A stretch of DNA of 64,000 bases from Clostridiales bacterium (GCA_003523255.1 DPGH01000013.1:40942-104941); one strand, 5' to 3'. Shown: positions 50,878-60,913, counted from the first letter of the stretch. Numbers and translations: made by a program. Notes: generated by a model not told the origin, from the sequence alone.

Positions 50878-51690
50878 ATGAATCTTTTGGCTGAAATAAA
50901 CTGGGGAAGTTTCGGAATAGTTCTTGCGATACTCGCCGTACTCGCGCTTTTCTTTACCGTTCTCATACTCATCGTAAATAAATTCTGCGCGGTAGAAGAG
51001 GACCCTCGCATAGGTCAGGTGGCGGAAAAACTTTCGGGCGCGAACTGCGGCGGCTGCGGATTTGCCGGTTGCGCGGACTTTGCCAAAGCGCTTGTCGAAG
51101 GCAGAGCGTCCGTATCGAGCTGCGCAGCGACTTCTGCCGAAAATAAGGCTTTAATAGGCGAAATACTCGGCGTAAAACCCGAAACGGGAGAACCTACCGT
51201 TGCGGTCGTAAAATGCGCGGGCGGACTTGAAGAAGCCGCTAAACGCTTTAACTACGTAGGCAACGCCGGTTGCGAATCTATAAATCAGTGCATGGGCGGC
51301 GATAAGGTTTGCTCTAAGGGGTGCCTCGGCGGCGGCAGTTGCGCGGCGGTATGTAAGTTTGAAGCGGTTGCCGTAAAGGACGGCGTTGCGAAAACGGATA
51401 AAAACGCCTGCGTATCATGCGGTGCGTGCGTAAAAAAATGCCCGAAACGCATTATAGAACTTATCCCGAAACGCGCGAAAATTTACGTTGCATGCTCCTC
51501 GGAATGCCGCGGCAAGGACGTTATGACGGCTTGTAAAGCGGGTTGCATAGGTTGCGGACTTTGCGCCAAAACCTGCCCTAACGGCGCGATAGAAATGGTA
51601 AACAACCTGCCGGTAATAAACTATGCGGCATGCACGGGCTGCCTTGCATGCATGAACAAGTGCCCGAGAAAAATTATTCGCTCAATGTAG
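50878..51690 (+). CDS. rnfB: Rnf complex subunit B
   Basis: 270 residues. N-terminal membrane anchor, then the [4Fe-4S] domain SGANCGGCGFAGCADFAKAL, followed by several 2[4Fe-4S] ferredoxin-like motifs (CVSCGACVKKCP, CIGCGLCAKTCP, CTGCLACMNKCP). Accepts electrons from reduced ferredoxin. Last gene; a strong terminator follows. Confidence 0.94.
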   Translation: MNLLAEINWGSFGIVLAILAVLALFFTVLILIVNKFCAVEEDPRIGQVAEKLSGANCGGCGFAGCADFAKALVEGRASVSSCAATSAENKALIGEILGVKPETGEPTVAVVKCAGGLEEAAKRFNYVGNAGCESINQCMGGDKVCSKGCLGGGSCAAVCKFEAVAVKDGVAKTDKNACVSCGACVKKCPKRIIELIPKRAKIYVACSSECRGKDVMTACKAGCIGCGLCAKTCPNGAIEMVNNLPVINYAACTGCLACMNKCPRKIIRSM

Positions 51691-51717
51691 CGATACATAT
51701 AAAATTAAAAGCACAAG

Positions 51718-51756
51718 TTAAGCCCTCCGCATAATTGCGGAGGGCTTAAAGTTTTT
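51718..51756. terminator. Bidirectional terminator between rnfB and the SIS gene
   Basis: Stem TTAAGCCCTCCGCA/TGCGGAGGGCTTAA, 14 bp, 3-nt loop, then AGTTTTT. It ends rnf on plus and the V-ATPase/sugar operon on minus. Confidence 0.9.
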
Positions 51757-51763
51757 AAAATCG

Positions 51764-52846
51764 TTATTTGGTTACGGTAATGCGCTCCATACTCCTCGGC
51801 GCATCCGGGTCGTTGCCGATAAGACAAGCGACTTTGCAAGCGAACATTTCGGCAAACAGCGCGAAAGCGAAAACCGAAATTTCTTCTCTCTCGCTGAAAC
51901 TAATCAGCGCGTCGTTACAACGTGAAAACTTACCCGTCAAAACGCAATCGTTGGTAACGAGAAGAACGGGCGCCTTTAGCAACAACATTCTTTCAATACA
52001 TTTAACCTGATCGGCGCGGAGTATGCTTTGCATTTCTTCGTCGCCGTAGTGTCTTGCACAAAATATTATCACCGGCGTATCTTTGCTTACCGAAGCGAGC
52101 GGTCCGTGGTAAAAATCGCTGCCCGCGTAACCGCGGGTATGCGTATAGCACGTTTCCTGCAATAAAAGCGCGGCTTCGAGCGCGACGGCATAATTAAGCC
52201 CGCGGGACAATACGAAGCCGTTCGTCATATCCTTAAACTTTTCGGCATACTCGCTCGTAAGCGCGTCTACCTGGGTAAAAACGGGTGCGAATTCCCGCGT
52301 TAACGCTTCTAACCGTTTAAGCATAGAACGCTTGCCCGAAAGTTCGGTTGCGAGCCATAGCAGTAAAAAGGTCTGAGCCTGAAAAGATTTCGTCGCGACG
52401 ACGCTTTTTTCCTCCCCCGCGTTGCAAAACAAATGAAACTTTGCTTCTTTTGCGACGGGGCTGTTTTCGTCGTTGGTAACGGCAATCGTTATCGCGCCTT
52501 GCTCGTTTGCTTTTTTAAGCACTTCGAGCACGTCCTCCGCCATACCGGATTCGCTGCAACCTATAACTATGCTGTTAGCGTAGTTGATTTTGCCTTTGTA
52601 AATTGTAATTACGCTCGGCGCGGAAAGCCCTACCGTATAATCGGTATTTATTTCGAGAACGTATTTAAAGTAGACCATTGCGTTATCGCTTGCGCCGCGC
52701 GCCGCCGCAACGAAATTCGTTGCCTTGCCGCCTTTTATCGCGGAAACGAGAGATTGCATTACGTCGGCGTTCTTCTCCCGTATACCCGAAAAGATGTCCG
52801 GTATTTCGCAAATCTCTTTCCACATCAGCGTGTCTTTATAATTCAT
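51764..52846 (-). CDS. SIS-domain sugar-phosphate isomerase/deaminase-like protein
   Basis: 360 residues, tandem SIS domains as in the isomerase half of GlmS or in NagB-II-type deaminases (VAARGASDNAMVYFKY; VIGCSESGMAEDVLEV; AGSDFYHGPLASV). No glutaminase domain is present. Likely works on amino-sugar phosphates. It is 34 nt downstream of the ROK-type gene in the same operon. Confidence 0.85.
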   Translation of the reverse strand: MNYKDTLMWKEICEIPDIFSGIREKNADVMQSLVSAIKGGKATNFVAAARGASDNAMVYFKYVLEINTDYTVGLSAPSVITIYKGKINYANSIVIGCSESGMAEDVLEVLKKANEQGAITIAVTNDENSPVAKEAKFHLFCNAGEEKSVVATKSFQAQTFLLLWLATELSGKRSMLKRLEALTREFAPVFTQVDALTSEYAEKFKDMTNGFVLSRGLNYAVALEAALLLQETCYTHTRGYAGSDFYHGPLASVSKDTPVIIFCARHYGDEEMQSILRADQVKCIERMLLLKAPVLLVTNDCVLTGKFSRCNDALISFSEREEISVFAFALFAEMFACKVACLIGNDPDAPRSMERITVTK

Positions 52847-52880
52847 TCGTTCTCCTTTCGACTCCCGCGCGAAACGAAGT

Positions 52881-54242
52881 CTATTTTATTTCGGGTAAAG
52901 AAGCCGCCGCTATACTCTGTCCCACGCGCTTGTTGGACTCGTCGGGCATGGTTATGTTAATATCCGCATATTCGGGGAATTCGGCTTTTAATACTTCTTT
53001 CGCCTTTTCGATTATTATCGCGCCGCCCTCTCCGCTCGTAACTCTGCCAAGTATGAGAAGGTGTTTGATTTTGTAAAATTCCGAATAATAAGGTATGGCG
53101 TAGCCGAGATATATACCTATATCCTCGTAAATGGTTTTCGCCATCGGATCGCCGTTTTCCATAAGTTTTTGAACGACTTTGAGTTTCTCCGCGGGAGAAG
53201 AACCTTCAGGGAATTTGTATCCCGCGCTCTCCGCGAGTTTGATAACGCCGTCTTGCGAAAAATATTTAACGCCGCAACCGTAATCGCCGCTCCATTCGTC
53301 TACCATTGCTTCTTTAGAGAAGTCAACGGGTACGAAAGCGACTTCGGACAGCCAGCCGTTTAACAGACCTTTATCGTTTATATAACCGACCGCTTCGCTG
53401 GTGCCCATCGCTATGCCGAGCACGCTGTCGTCTTTAAGGTCTATTGCGCCCGCAAGCGCGGTAACGTCGCCGTCGTTAGCGACTTCGAGCGGAGCGCCGA
53501 GTTCTTTCGCTATGTTTATATACATAGGCTGAACGTGTTCTTTATAGTCCTCTTTGGGTACTTTAAGGAAAAGCGACGCAACCATGATTTTGTTGTTGAT
53601 GTAAACGCCCGCGCTGGAAACGCCTATCGCGTCTACGCACGGCATTTTGCTTGCCGCGGTCTTCATCGCAGCCATTATTCCGTCGTAATGATAGTGCCAG
53701 TCCGAATTGATTTTCGGAAACCACACGACCTCTTCGCTGTAAACGACTTTACCGTCTACTACCGCGCTGACTTTTCTGTCGCTGCCGCCCGCGTCGAAGC
53801 CTATTCTGCACCCGTCGAGATGCCCGCCTATCTTCATCTGGCAATTCTTTTCTTCGGGAAAATCTTTACCCTCCGCGTAAACCACTTCGAAAGGTTTTTC
53901 GTACACGGTTTGCATAAAGTCCACGTCGAACGCTCTTTTGCCCGTAAGCGTGTAATCCGCTTTGATTTTTTCGTAAACGTATTTATCTCCGCCGATATAA
54001 ATTTTGTATCCGCCGACAACCCACAGAATGGATTTGATTATTCTTTCGGCAATATCGTAATTTTCTTCGCGGCGACTGTCGTCGGCGTAAATATCGAGTT
54101 TGTAAACGTAATTATATCCGTCGTTTCTTTCTACGCAAACGGAAAGAGTTTTAGCGCCCGCGTTTTTAACGCTTGCGCGGTAGTCGCGTAATACTACGCT
54201 TAAAGGTGTAAATTTTTCGTCGTACTTAGGTGTAAATTTCAT
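52881..54242 (-). CDS. ROK-type sugar kinase-like protein with long N-terminal extension
   Basis: 453 residues. The first 165 residues are unlike a ROK kinase (YADDSRREENYDIAERIIKS, YIGGDKYVYEKIKADY). Then the phosphate loop reads CRIGFDAGGSDRKVSAVVDG, followed by ASSAGVYINNK, LEVANDGDVTALAGA and GIAMGTSEAVGYI. The DAGG loop has Ser-Asp where ROK kinases usually have a Thr-Lys, and the CxCGxxGC zinc site was not found. It may be a kinase for an unusual substrate or a non-catalytic sensor. Between glcK and the SIS gene. Confidence 0.7.
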   Translation of the reverse strand: MKFTPKYDEKFTPLSVVLRDYRASVKNAGAKTLSVCVERNDGYNYVYKLDIYADDSRREENYDIAERIIKSILWVVGGYKIYIGGDKYVYEKIKADYTLTGKRAFDVDFMQTVYEKPFEVVYAEGKDFPEEKNCQMKIGGHLDGCRIGFDAGGSDRKVSAVVDGKVVYSEEVVWFPKINSDWHYHYDGIMAAMKTAASKMPCVDAIGVSSAGVYINNKIMVASLFLKVPKEDYKEHVQPMYINIAKELGAPLEVANDGDVTALAGAIDLKDDSVLGIAMGTSEAVGYINDKGLLNGWLSEVAFVPVDFSKEAMVDEWSGDYGCGVKYFSQDGVIKLAESAGYKFPEGSSPAEKLKVVQKLMENGDPMAKTIYEDIGIYLGYAIPYYSEFYKIKHLLILGRVTSGEGGAIIIEKAKEVLKAEFPEYADINITMPDESNKRVGQSIAAASLPEIK

Positions 54243-54304
54243 ATAATCGTCCTTTTTGCGGTTTTTACCGCGTTTTTATCTTTTTTGTTTTACGGCGGGT
54301 TCTC

Positions 54305-55243
54305 TTAAACCAAAGCCGCCGCGCCTATTATACCCGCGTCGTTACCGAGCGTTGCAGTAACGATTTTGGTTTTAGGCGCAAATTTGTAACCGTAACTGAA
54401 TTCCTCGAGATAGGCGGTTACTCTCTCCGTAAGATTTTTACCTTCTTTACTGATACCGCCGCCGAGAATAAACACGGGCGGGCGGAAAATATTAAGCATA
54501 TTCATAATCGATTCGGATAAATAGGTAACGTAATTATCGACTACGCGTTTTGCGGCGGGATCGCCCTTCTTTTCGCACTCGAAAGCCGTTCTACCGTCGA
54601 CCGCGTCTATATTGCCGCCGACGTATTTCCACATTTCGCTGTCGCCGTCCGCAAGCATCGCCGCTTTGGTTTGCCCTATAAGCGCGGTAGCGGAAACGTA
54701 AACCTCTACGCACCCGTTTCTGCCGCAGGTGCAAGGCGCGCCGTTCATTATAAGCGTGGTATGCCCGAGTTCCGCGCCGCGACCTTTACCGCCCTCGTAC
54801 AGTTTGCCGTTTATCACGATGCCGCCGCCCACGCCCGTACCGAGCGTAAACATAACCGCAGAATCGTATCCTTTTGCCGCGCCGAACAGCACTTCTCCGA
54901 GGGTCGCCACGTTAGCGTCGTTGGATATTCTTATTTCGGTACGGAATTTTTCTTTTAACAACGCGACGAGCGGAACGTTTACCCACCCGAGGTTAGGCAG
55001 ATGTTCTACCACGCCCCTTTCAACGTCTACAAGTCCTGGACAACCTATGCCTATGCCGCGAATGTCTTTTTCCGTCAGATTGTTTTGATTTAACAGCGTT
55101 CTTATTTGTAAAAACAGATTGTCGATACAAACGTCTGCGGTTTTAGCGGTTTTAACACGGTTTTCGCCGATTATTTTACCGTTTTCGTCAACCAGCCCGA
55201 CTTTTATCGTCATGCCGCCTATATCTACGCCTATAGCCTTCAT
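54305..55243 (-). CDS. glcK: ROK-family glucokinase
   Basis: 312 residues: VDIGGMTIKVGLVD loop, catalytic Asp in SNDANVATLGE, zinc site GHTT...CTCGRNGC. Phosphorylates glucose with ATP. Its ATG overlaps the stop of the V-ATPase D gene (TAATG), so it is translated with the ATPase operon. Confidence 0.9.
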   Translation of the reverse strand: MKAIGVDIGGMTIKVGLVDENGKIIGENRVKTAKTADVCIDNLFLQIRTLLNQNNLTEKDIRGIGIGCPGLVDVERGVVEHLPNLGWVNVPLVALLKEKFRTEIRISNDANVATLGEVLFGAAKGYDSAVMFTLGTGVGGGIVINGKLYEGGKGRGAELGHTTLIMNGAPCTCGRNGCVEVYVSATALIGQTKAAMLADGDSEMWKYVGGNIDAVDGRTAFECEKKGDPAAKRVVDNYVTYLSESIMNMLNIFRPPVFILGGGISKEGKNLTERVTAYLEEFSYGYKFAPKTKIVTATLGNDAGIIGAAALV

Positions 55244-55875
55244 TATCGTCTTTCCTCCAGCATAGATTTAACTTTCATAAGACGGGTTCTGCTGCTCCTG
55301 TCGCTTTCTTCTAACTTCATAGAAATGGATTTTATCGTTTCTTCGAGGTTAGGTATCATAACGAATTCGAGCGCGTTTACGCGTCTTTTGCTCTTTTCTA
55401 TTTCGTCCGCAAGCATCATAACGGTTTTTTCCGTTTCGGCGAGTTTAACGAGTTTAGGTAAAAGTTTGCCCATAAGTTGTACCGAATAGTCCGCCTCGCT
55501 CGTTACCTCTGCGAAAGAATACGGAAAGGGATTTTCGGTCTTGCCGTCGTTAAGCGTGAGTTTAGGTACGGCAAGGTTCATAACGTAACCTTTTTCGCAT
55601 TCCACGTCGGCGGAAACGCTCGGCATGGAAAAATTAAGCAACGTATCCGACGGGCTCATAAATCCGCGCGCTACGGAAAACTGGGTAAGCGCGGCGGCAA
55701 CGTCTGCCTCCACGTCGTCCCGCTGACGCTTGTTTTCTCTTATCAGCACCGAAAAACGCCTTATCATCTCGTCAGTTTTGTCTTTCAACAACTTATGCCC
55801 GCGAGTAGCCGTTTTAAGTCTGGCTTTTAACTTATTAAGTTCCATCCGCGTGGGATTAACGTTTATTTTAGCCAT
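55243..55875 (-). CDS. ntpD: V-type ATPase subunit D
   Basis: 210 residues, long coiled-coil rotor shaft. NPTRMELNKLKARLKTATRG at the start and RVNALEFVMIPNLEETIK at the end match subunit D. It transmits rotation from the A/B ring to the membrane ring. Its stop overlaps the glucokinase start. Confidence 0.93.
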   Translation of the reverse strand: MAKINVNPTRMELNKLKARLKTATRGHKLLKDKTDEMIRRFSVLIRENKRQRDDVEADVAAALTQFSVARGFMSPSDTLLNFSMPSVSADVECEKGYVMNLAVPKLTLNDGKTENPFPYSFAEVTSEADYSVQLMGKLLPKLVKLAETEKTVMMLADEIEKSKRRVNALEFVMIPNLEETIKSISMKLEESDRSSRTRLMKVKSMLEERR

Positions 55876-55895
55876 AACGGTTCCTTTGGGTTATT

Positions 55896-57266
55896 TTATT
55901 CTCCGAGATATTTTTCGATGTATTTTTCTTTTATACGTTTAAGTTCGCTTCTCGGCAATATCTTTAAAAGTTCCCAGCCGATGTTAAGCGTTTCTTCTAT
56001 GCTCCTGTCTACGTTAAACCCTTGCGAAACGTATTTAAGTTCAAACTGCTCCGCAAATTTTGCGTAAAGTTTATCCGTATCGGTAAGCGCGGCGTCGCCT
56101 AAAATGGCGGCAAGTTCTTTCGCTTCTTTGCCGCGCGCGTACGCGGCGAAAAGTTGGTTCATGGTGTCCGCATGATCTTCACGCGTTTTACCCGCGCCGA
56201 TTCCCTTGTCTTTAAGACGGGAAAGAGAAGGCAAAACGTCAATCGGGGGCGTAACGCCTTTTTTATAAAGTTCTCTCGAAAGGATTATCTGTCCTTCCGT
56301 TATATATCCCGTAAGGTCGGGAATAGGATGCGTCTTATCGTCCTCCGGCATGGTGAGAATAGGTATCTGAGTTATAGACCCGCTTTTGCCTTTAATTCTC
56401 CCCGCACGCTCGTACATGGTGGCAAGGTCGGTATACAGGTAACCGGGGTATCCTCTTCTCCCCGGAACTTCTTTTCTCGCCGCCGAAACTTCTCTCAATG
56501 CTTCGCAATAGTTGGTTATATCCGTTATTATAACGAGCACGTGCATACCGAGGTCGTATGCCAGATACTCCGCGCAGGTAAGCGCCATACGCGGCGTAGC
56601 GATACGTTCTATAGCCGGGTCGGATGCAAGGTTCGTAAACAATACCGTTCTTTCTATCGCACCGGTACGCTTAAAGTCCTGAACGAAATATTCCGCTTCT
56701 TCGTACGTTATGCCGACCGCCGCGAAAACGACCGCGAACTTTTCGTTACTGCCGATAACCTTGGCTTGCCTTGCAATCTGCGCGGCAAGTTCCGCGTGGG
56801 GAAGCCCCGACATGCTGAACACGGGCAACTTTTGTCCCCTTACCAGCGTGTTAAGTCCGTCTATCGCGGATATGCCCGTCTGAATAAATTCGTTAGGATA
56901 ATCGCGCGCGGCGGGGTTAATCGGCTCGCCGTTTATATCCATGTATTTTTCGGCGATTATTTCCGCGCCGCCGTCCCTCGGGTTTCCCATTCCGTCGAAA
57001 ACCCTGCCGAGCATATCTTCGGAAACGGCAAGCCTTTGCCCGTGTCCTAAAAACTTGGCTTTTGCGGAAGATATCTGGAGACCCTGCGCCCCCTCGAAAA
57101 GTTGAACGAGCGCTTTGTCGTTATTTACTTCGAGCACTTTGCCGCGGCGAATTTCGCCGCTTGCCTGCTTTATTTCGACGAGTTCGTTATATTTTACCCC
57201 TTCTACGCCCTCGACGAGCATTATAGGTCCTACGACTTCTTTTATGGTTTTATATTCCTTTAACAT
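55896..57266 (-). CDS. ntpB: V-type ATPase subunit B
   Basis: 456 residues. Non-catalytic nucleotide-binding subunit: LPVFSMSGLPHAELAAQIA takes the place of the Walker loop; GSITQIPILTMPEDDKTHPI is typical of B. Overlaps subunit A by 17 nt. The protein completes the A3B3 head. Confidence 0.95.
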   Translation of the reverse strand: MLKEYKTIKEVVGPIMLVEGVEGVKYNELVEIKQASGEIRRGKVLEVNNDKALVQLFEGAQGLQISSAKAKFLGHGQRLAVSEDMLGRVFDGMGNPRDGGAEIIAEKYMDINGEPINPAARDYPNEFIQTGISAIDGLNTLVRGQKLPVFSMSGLPHAELAAQIARQAKVIGSNEKFAVVFAAVGITYEEAEYFVQDFKRTGAIERTVLFTNLASDPAIERIATPRMALTCAEYLAYDLGMHVLVIITDITNYCEALREVSAARKEVPGRRGYPGYLYTDLATMYERAGRIKGKSGSITQIPILTMPEDDKTHPIPDLTGYITEGQIILSRELYKKGVTPPIDVLPSLSRLKDKGIGAGKTREDHADTMNQLFAAYARGKEAKELAAILGDAALTDTDKLYAKFAEQFELKYVSQGFNVDRSIEETLNIGWELLKILPRSELKRIKEKYIEKYLGE

Positions 57267-59025
57267 CGTCCCCTCCGCCGATAAGCCGTTTAAGCCCGTC
57301 GTTTATCTCTTTGTCTATTTCGTCGAGTTCCGCTATTTCGCTTTCGGCGATGTACTTTGCTCTGCCTATCTTCTCTCTTACGGACATATTTATTATATCC
57401 GAATACTCCGCGCCGCTCTCCAAAGCCTTTTCGCCGAGCGTGTGGAAATCATAAATAAGTTTAAGCATTTTATACTGTTTGCCGAGAGAAGCGTACGTAT
57501 CCACCTCGTGGAAAGCGTTCTGATGCAAAAAATCCTCTCTTATCGATTTTGCCGTTTCCATCGTAAGTCTGTCTTTATACGAAAGCGCGTCCGCGCCGAC
57601 GAGCCTGACGATTTCGTCGAGTTCGGCTTCTTTTTGAAGTATAACGCTCACGAACGAACGCATTGCGGAAAAATCGCCGGCAATATGCTCGTCAAACCAG
57701 CTGCTTAAACGGTCTGCGTAAAGCGAATAACTTATAAGCCAGTCTATCGCGGGGAAGTGCCGTTTATACGCGAGCGAAGAGGAAAGCCCCCAGAAAACTT
57801 TAACTATTCTTAAAGTCGCCTGCGAAACGGGTTCCGAAAGGTCGCCGCCCTGCGGCGAAACCGCGCCTATCGCGGTAACGGAACCTTCTCTGTCCGCTTC
57901 TCCGAGTATTTTAACCGTACCCGCACGCTCGTAAAATTCCGCAAGTCTCGAAGCGAGATACGCTGGGTACCCCTCTTCGCCGGGCATTTCTTCAAGTCTG
58001 CCGCTCATTTCACGCAAGGCCTCTGCCCAGCGAGAAGTGGAATCCGCCATTATCGCCACGTTATAGCCCATATCTCTGAAATATTCGGCTATCGTCATGC
58101 CCGTATAAATAGAAGCCTCTCTCGCGGCGACCGGCATATCCGAAGTGTTTGCGATAAGCACGGTTCTTTTCATTAAAGGCTCGCCGCTTTTGGGGTCCTT
58201 GAGTTCCGGGAATTCGTTCAAAACGTCCGTCATCTCGTTGCCGCGCTCGCCGCAACCGACGTATACTATTATGTCCGCGTCCGCCCACTTTGCGAGTTGG
58301 TGTTGAACGACGGTTTTACCGCTGCCGAAAGGACCCGGAACAGCCGCAACGCCGCCTTTCGCTATCGGAAACAGCGTATCGATAACGCGCTGACCCGTAA
58401 CCATCGGCATAGAAGGCGTCATTTTGGTTTTATAGGGTCTTGCCTTTCTTACCGGCCATTTGGTGAGCATGGTAAGAGGCTTATCTCCCGTATCGGTCGA
58501 AAGAACGGCAACCGTTTCGGTAACCGTAAAATCGCCCGATTTGATGTCTTTGATTTTGCCCGCGCCGACATTGTACGGTACGGAAATTTTGTGGCGCACG
58601 CTCGGCGTTTCGTCCACATAGCCTATTTCGTCGCCGCAAGCGACCTTATCCCCGACTTTAACGGTAGGTATAAACTTCCACTTTTTTTCGTGGTCTATGC
58701 TGTCTACGCTTATCCCGCGCGAAATTCTCTCGCCGTAATATTCGTATACCTTTTTAAGCGGTCTTTGTATTCCGTCGAAAATGCTTTCGATAAGCCCCGG
58801 CCCGAGTTCTACCGAAAGCGGTTCGCCCGTGGTTTCGACGATGTCGCCAACGCCGAGTCCGCTCGTTTCTTCGTATACCTGAATCGAAGCCTTGTCGCCG
58901 CGGAGTTCGATTATTTCGCCAATCAGTTTTTTGTCGGAAACTTTTACCACGTCGAACAGTTTGCTGTCCGCCATGTTTTCCGCTACGATAAGCGGACCCG
59001 ACACTTTGATAATTCTGCCCTGCAT
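57250..59025 (-). CDS. ntpA: V-type ATPase catalytic subunit A
   Basis: 591 residues with Walker A GPFGSGKTVVQHQLAKW and the V/A-specific insert of about 90 residues before it. Catalytic ATP-hydrolysing subunit of the head. All active-site elements (Glu in YVGCGERGNEM) are present. Confidence 0.95.
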   Translation of the reverse strand: MQGRIIKVSGPLIVAENMADSKLFDVVKVSDKKLIGEIIELRGDKASIQVYEETSGLGVGDIVETTGEPLSVELGPGLIESIFDGIQRPLKKVYEYYGERISRGISVDSIDHEKKWKFIPTVKVGDKVACGDEIGYVDETPSVRHKISVPYNVGAGKIKDIKSGDFTVTETVAVLSTDTGDKPLTMLTKWPVRKARPYKTKMTPSMPMVTGQRVIDTLFPIAKGGVAAVPGPFGSGKTVVQHQLAKWADADIIVYVGCGERGNEMTDVLNEFPELKDPKSGEPLMKRTVLIANTSDMPVAAREASIYTGMTIAEYFRDMGYNVAIMADSTSRWAEALREMSGRLEEMPGEEGYPAYLASRLAEFYERAGTVKILGEADREGSVTAIGAVSPQGGDLSEPVSQATLRIVKVFWGLSSSLAYKRHFPAIDWLISYSLYADRLSSWFDEHIAGDFSAMRSFVSVILQKEAELDEIVRLVGADALSYKDRLTMETAKSIREDFLHQNAFHEVDTYASLGKQYKMLKLIYDFHTLGEKALESGAEYSDIINMSVREKIGRAKYIAESEIAELDEIDKEINDGLKRLIGGGDDVKGI

Positions 59026-59035
59026 ACTAACCCTT

Positions 59036-59365
59036 TCAGTTCTCCTTGTCGTTATTTATAAAAACGTCCACACCGAGGGCTTTTTCCATCGCCGCCCTTA
59101 TCCTCTCGCTACCGTAGCCGCCCGCGCCCGACTTTGCCGGAACGGGTAATATTATCGGATACGGGGCGTTTACGTATCTTTCGGTAACGTGCTCTATCGC
59201 CCTCGCGAGTTCGTCGGTAATAAAAATGACCGCGTAGTCGCTTGCGAGTTTTTTAACGGTTTCGGCGGCTTCCTCGGCGTTTTTTACCGCAAAAGCCTCC
59301 ACACCGACGGAAGAAAACGCAAGCACTCCGTCGCCGTCGCCGACGATAGCCATTTTACCTTTCAT
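59036..59365 (-). CDS. ntpG: V-type ATPase subunit F (NtpG)
   Basis: 109 residues, starts MAIVGDGDGVLAFSSVGVEA (after MKGK), a small Rossmann-like rotor subunit sitting on subunit D. Overlaps subunit C by 11 nt. Confidence 0.9.
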   Translation of the reverse strand: MKGKMAIVGDGDGVLAFSSVGVEAFAVKNAEEAAETVKKLASDYAVIFITDELARAIEHVTERYVNAPYPIILPVPAKSGAGGYGSERIRAAMEKALGVDVFINNDKEN

Positions 59366-60335
59366 AATAAGCCCTCAATCTCTTTCTTATCTCGTTTTTA
59401 TCCGCCCCGCCGTTTATTCCCGAAAGAATTATTCTTACGTTGGCAAGGTCGGCGAGTTTATATAAACAATACTGTAAAAACGGAAGCGCGCCCTCGGTGG
59501 CGTACTTATCGCGTTTTACGTATTCAACGGCAAAACTTTCCGCCGCCCGCTCGAAGTCCGAAAGCGGTTTACCGTTTTTCGCGGCGGTTATCGCCCGCGT
59601 TAAAAAATCTTTATCGTCCCCGCGCCCGTATTTACCTAATAAAGCGTCGTAAGGCTCTTCGCACAAACTTTTAAGGTCGGCTTCTTTAAGCCTGCCCTCT
59701 TTAACGAATTGATTTTTGGCGTAAGCGTAGTTTCTCGTTCTCAAAGCGATGCCTGCGTTTGCCGCGTCCGCTTTTACCGCGTAAAGGTCGGAAAGATATT
59801 TATTCTTTTTAGAGACCTCGCAAATATCCGCGAAATACGCCTTTTCAAACGCCGCGGAAATACCCGCTCCCGTCGCCGTGCCCGAAACGAAAGCCTCGTC
59901 TGCATATAAAAGAGCGTCTTTCATATGCTTCGGCAACTCGTCGTAATCGTCTTTTAAAATTTTTTCTTTAAGCGTTTCTTTGGCGATAAGTCCCGATACG
60001 TCGGTAAGTTTATCGGCGTCGAGTTTTAAATATTTGCACTTTATGAACGCTTCGGCGTTTTTATAGTCGCTTTTCGCGAGAAGGTAATGCGTTATCTCGG
60101 GATACGCGCACGTTTCTCTTATAAAATCGAAAAGCGCGCTTTTCTCTGCGGCGATAAGACTTTCGTAATCCGCGCCGGCGGCTTCCGAAACGCTTTTACC
60201 GAAACCCGTTTCCGATAGAATTTTAACGGCGTCGTTTACGGTCGCGCATTCAACGAGACGGTTAAGCCGTTCTTCGCCGATAAGATAAATTTCCTGCGAG
60301 CGCGCCCGCGCCGCCGCGTATACTGCGTTGCTCAT
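59355..60335 (-). CDS. ntpC: V-type ATPase subunit C
   Basis: 326 residues, helical funnel that links the central shaft to the proteolipid ring; NAVYAAARARSQEIYLIGEE at the start and KDKYATEGALPFLQYCL-like end are normal for the family. Confidence 0.9.
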   Translation of the reverse strand: MSNAVYAAARARSQEIYLIGEERLNRLVECATVNDAVKILSETGFGKSVSEAAGADYESLIAAEKSALFDFIRETCAYPEITHYLLAKSDYKNAEAFIKCKYLKLDADKLTDVSGLIAKETLKEKILKDDYDELPKHMKDALLYADEAFVSGTATGAGISAAFEKAYFADICEVSKKNKYLSDLYAVKADAANAGIALRTRNYAYAKNQFVKEGRLKEADLKSLCEEPYDALLGKYGRGDDKDFLTRAITAAKNGKPLSDFERAAESFAVEYVKRDKYATEGALPFLQYCLYKLADLANVRIILSGINGGADKNEIRKRLRAYYER

Positions 60336-60343
60336 GATAAACC

Positions 60344-60913
60344 TTAAAACAATACGGAAGCGACCCCTGCGGTCTTTTCTTCCTTAACGCCTTCTATTAT
60401 CGCCGCAAACGAAAGGTCTTTGTCGCAATTTTTGCCGACAAGTTTTACACCGCCGTTAAAATCGCCCCTTTCTTTTGCCACGGATAAGTTAAAATTTTTA
60501 AAACAGGGCATTGCCTCGACGTCCTTTTCCGAAAGAACGCCGTCTTTCGATAAAACTATAACGTCGCCCGTTTCGGCGTTTTCCGCAATCGACCGCTCGA
60601 CAAGCCTTAAATAATACGTTTTGCTTACCGAACGTAACTTGTCGAGCGCGACTATAAACGCGTCGTTTATTACGTCTCTTTTGGCTTTAAGAATAATCTT
60701 TCTGCCGTCGAGTTCGGACAAAGTTTTTCTCTGTTCGATTCTTTTCGCAGCCTCGGCGTCCGCTTCCGACGAAACCTTTTTAACGAACTCTTCCGCTTCG
60801 GCGGTAGCCTTAGCCGTGATTTCGTTCGCTTTTTGTTCCGCCGCGGAAATAACCGCCGCGGACTTTTCTTCCGCCTCGGCGCCTATTTTTGCGATTATCG
60901 CATCTTTACCCAT
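60344..60913 (-). CDS. ntpE: V-type ATPase subunit E
   Basis: 189 residues from the ATG at 60913, preferred over an in-frame GTG 9 nt earlier because of GGTGA. Ala/Glu-rich coiled-coil first half (KIGAEAEEKSAAVISAAEQK) and a globular end; forms the peripheral stalk with the small subunit at 63413-63721. Confidence 0.88.
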   Translation of the reverse strand: MGKDAIIAKIGAEAEEKSAAVISAAEQKANEITAKATAEAEEFVKKVSSEADAEAAKRIEQRKTLSELDGRKIILKAKRDVINDAFIVALDKLRSVSKTYYLRLVERSIAENAETGDVIVLSKDGVLSEKDVEAMPCFKNFNLSVAKERGDFNGGVKLVGKNCDKDLSFAAIIEGVKEEKTAGVASVLF

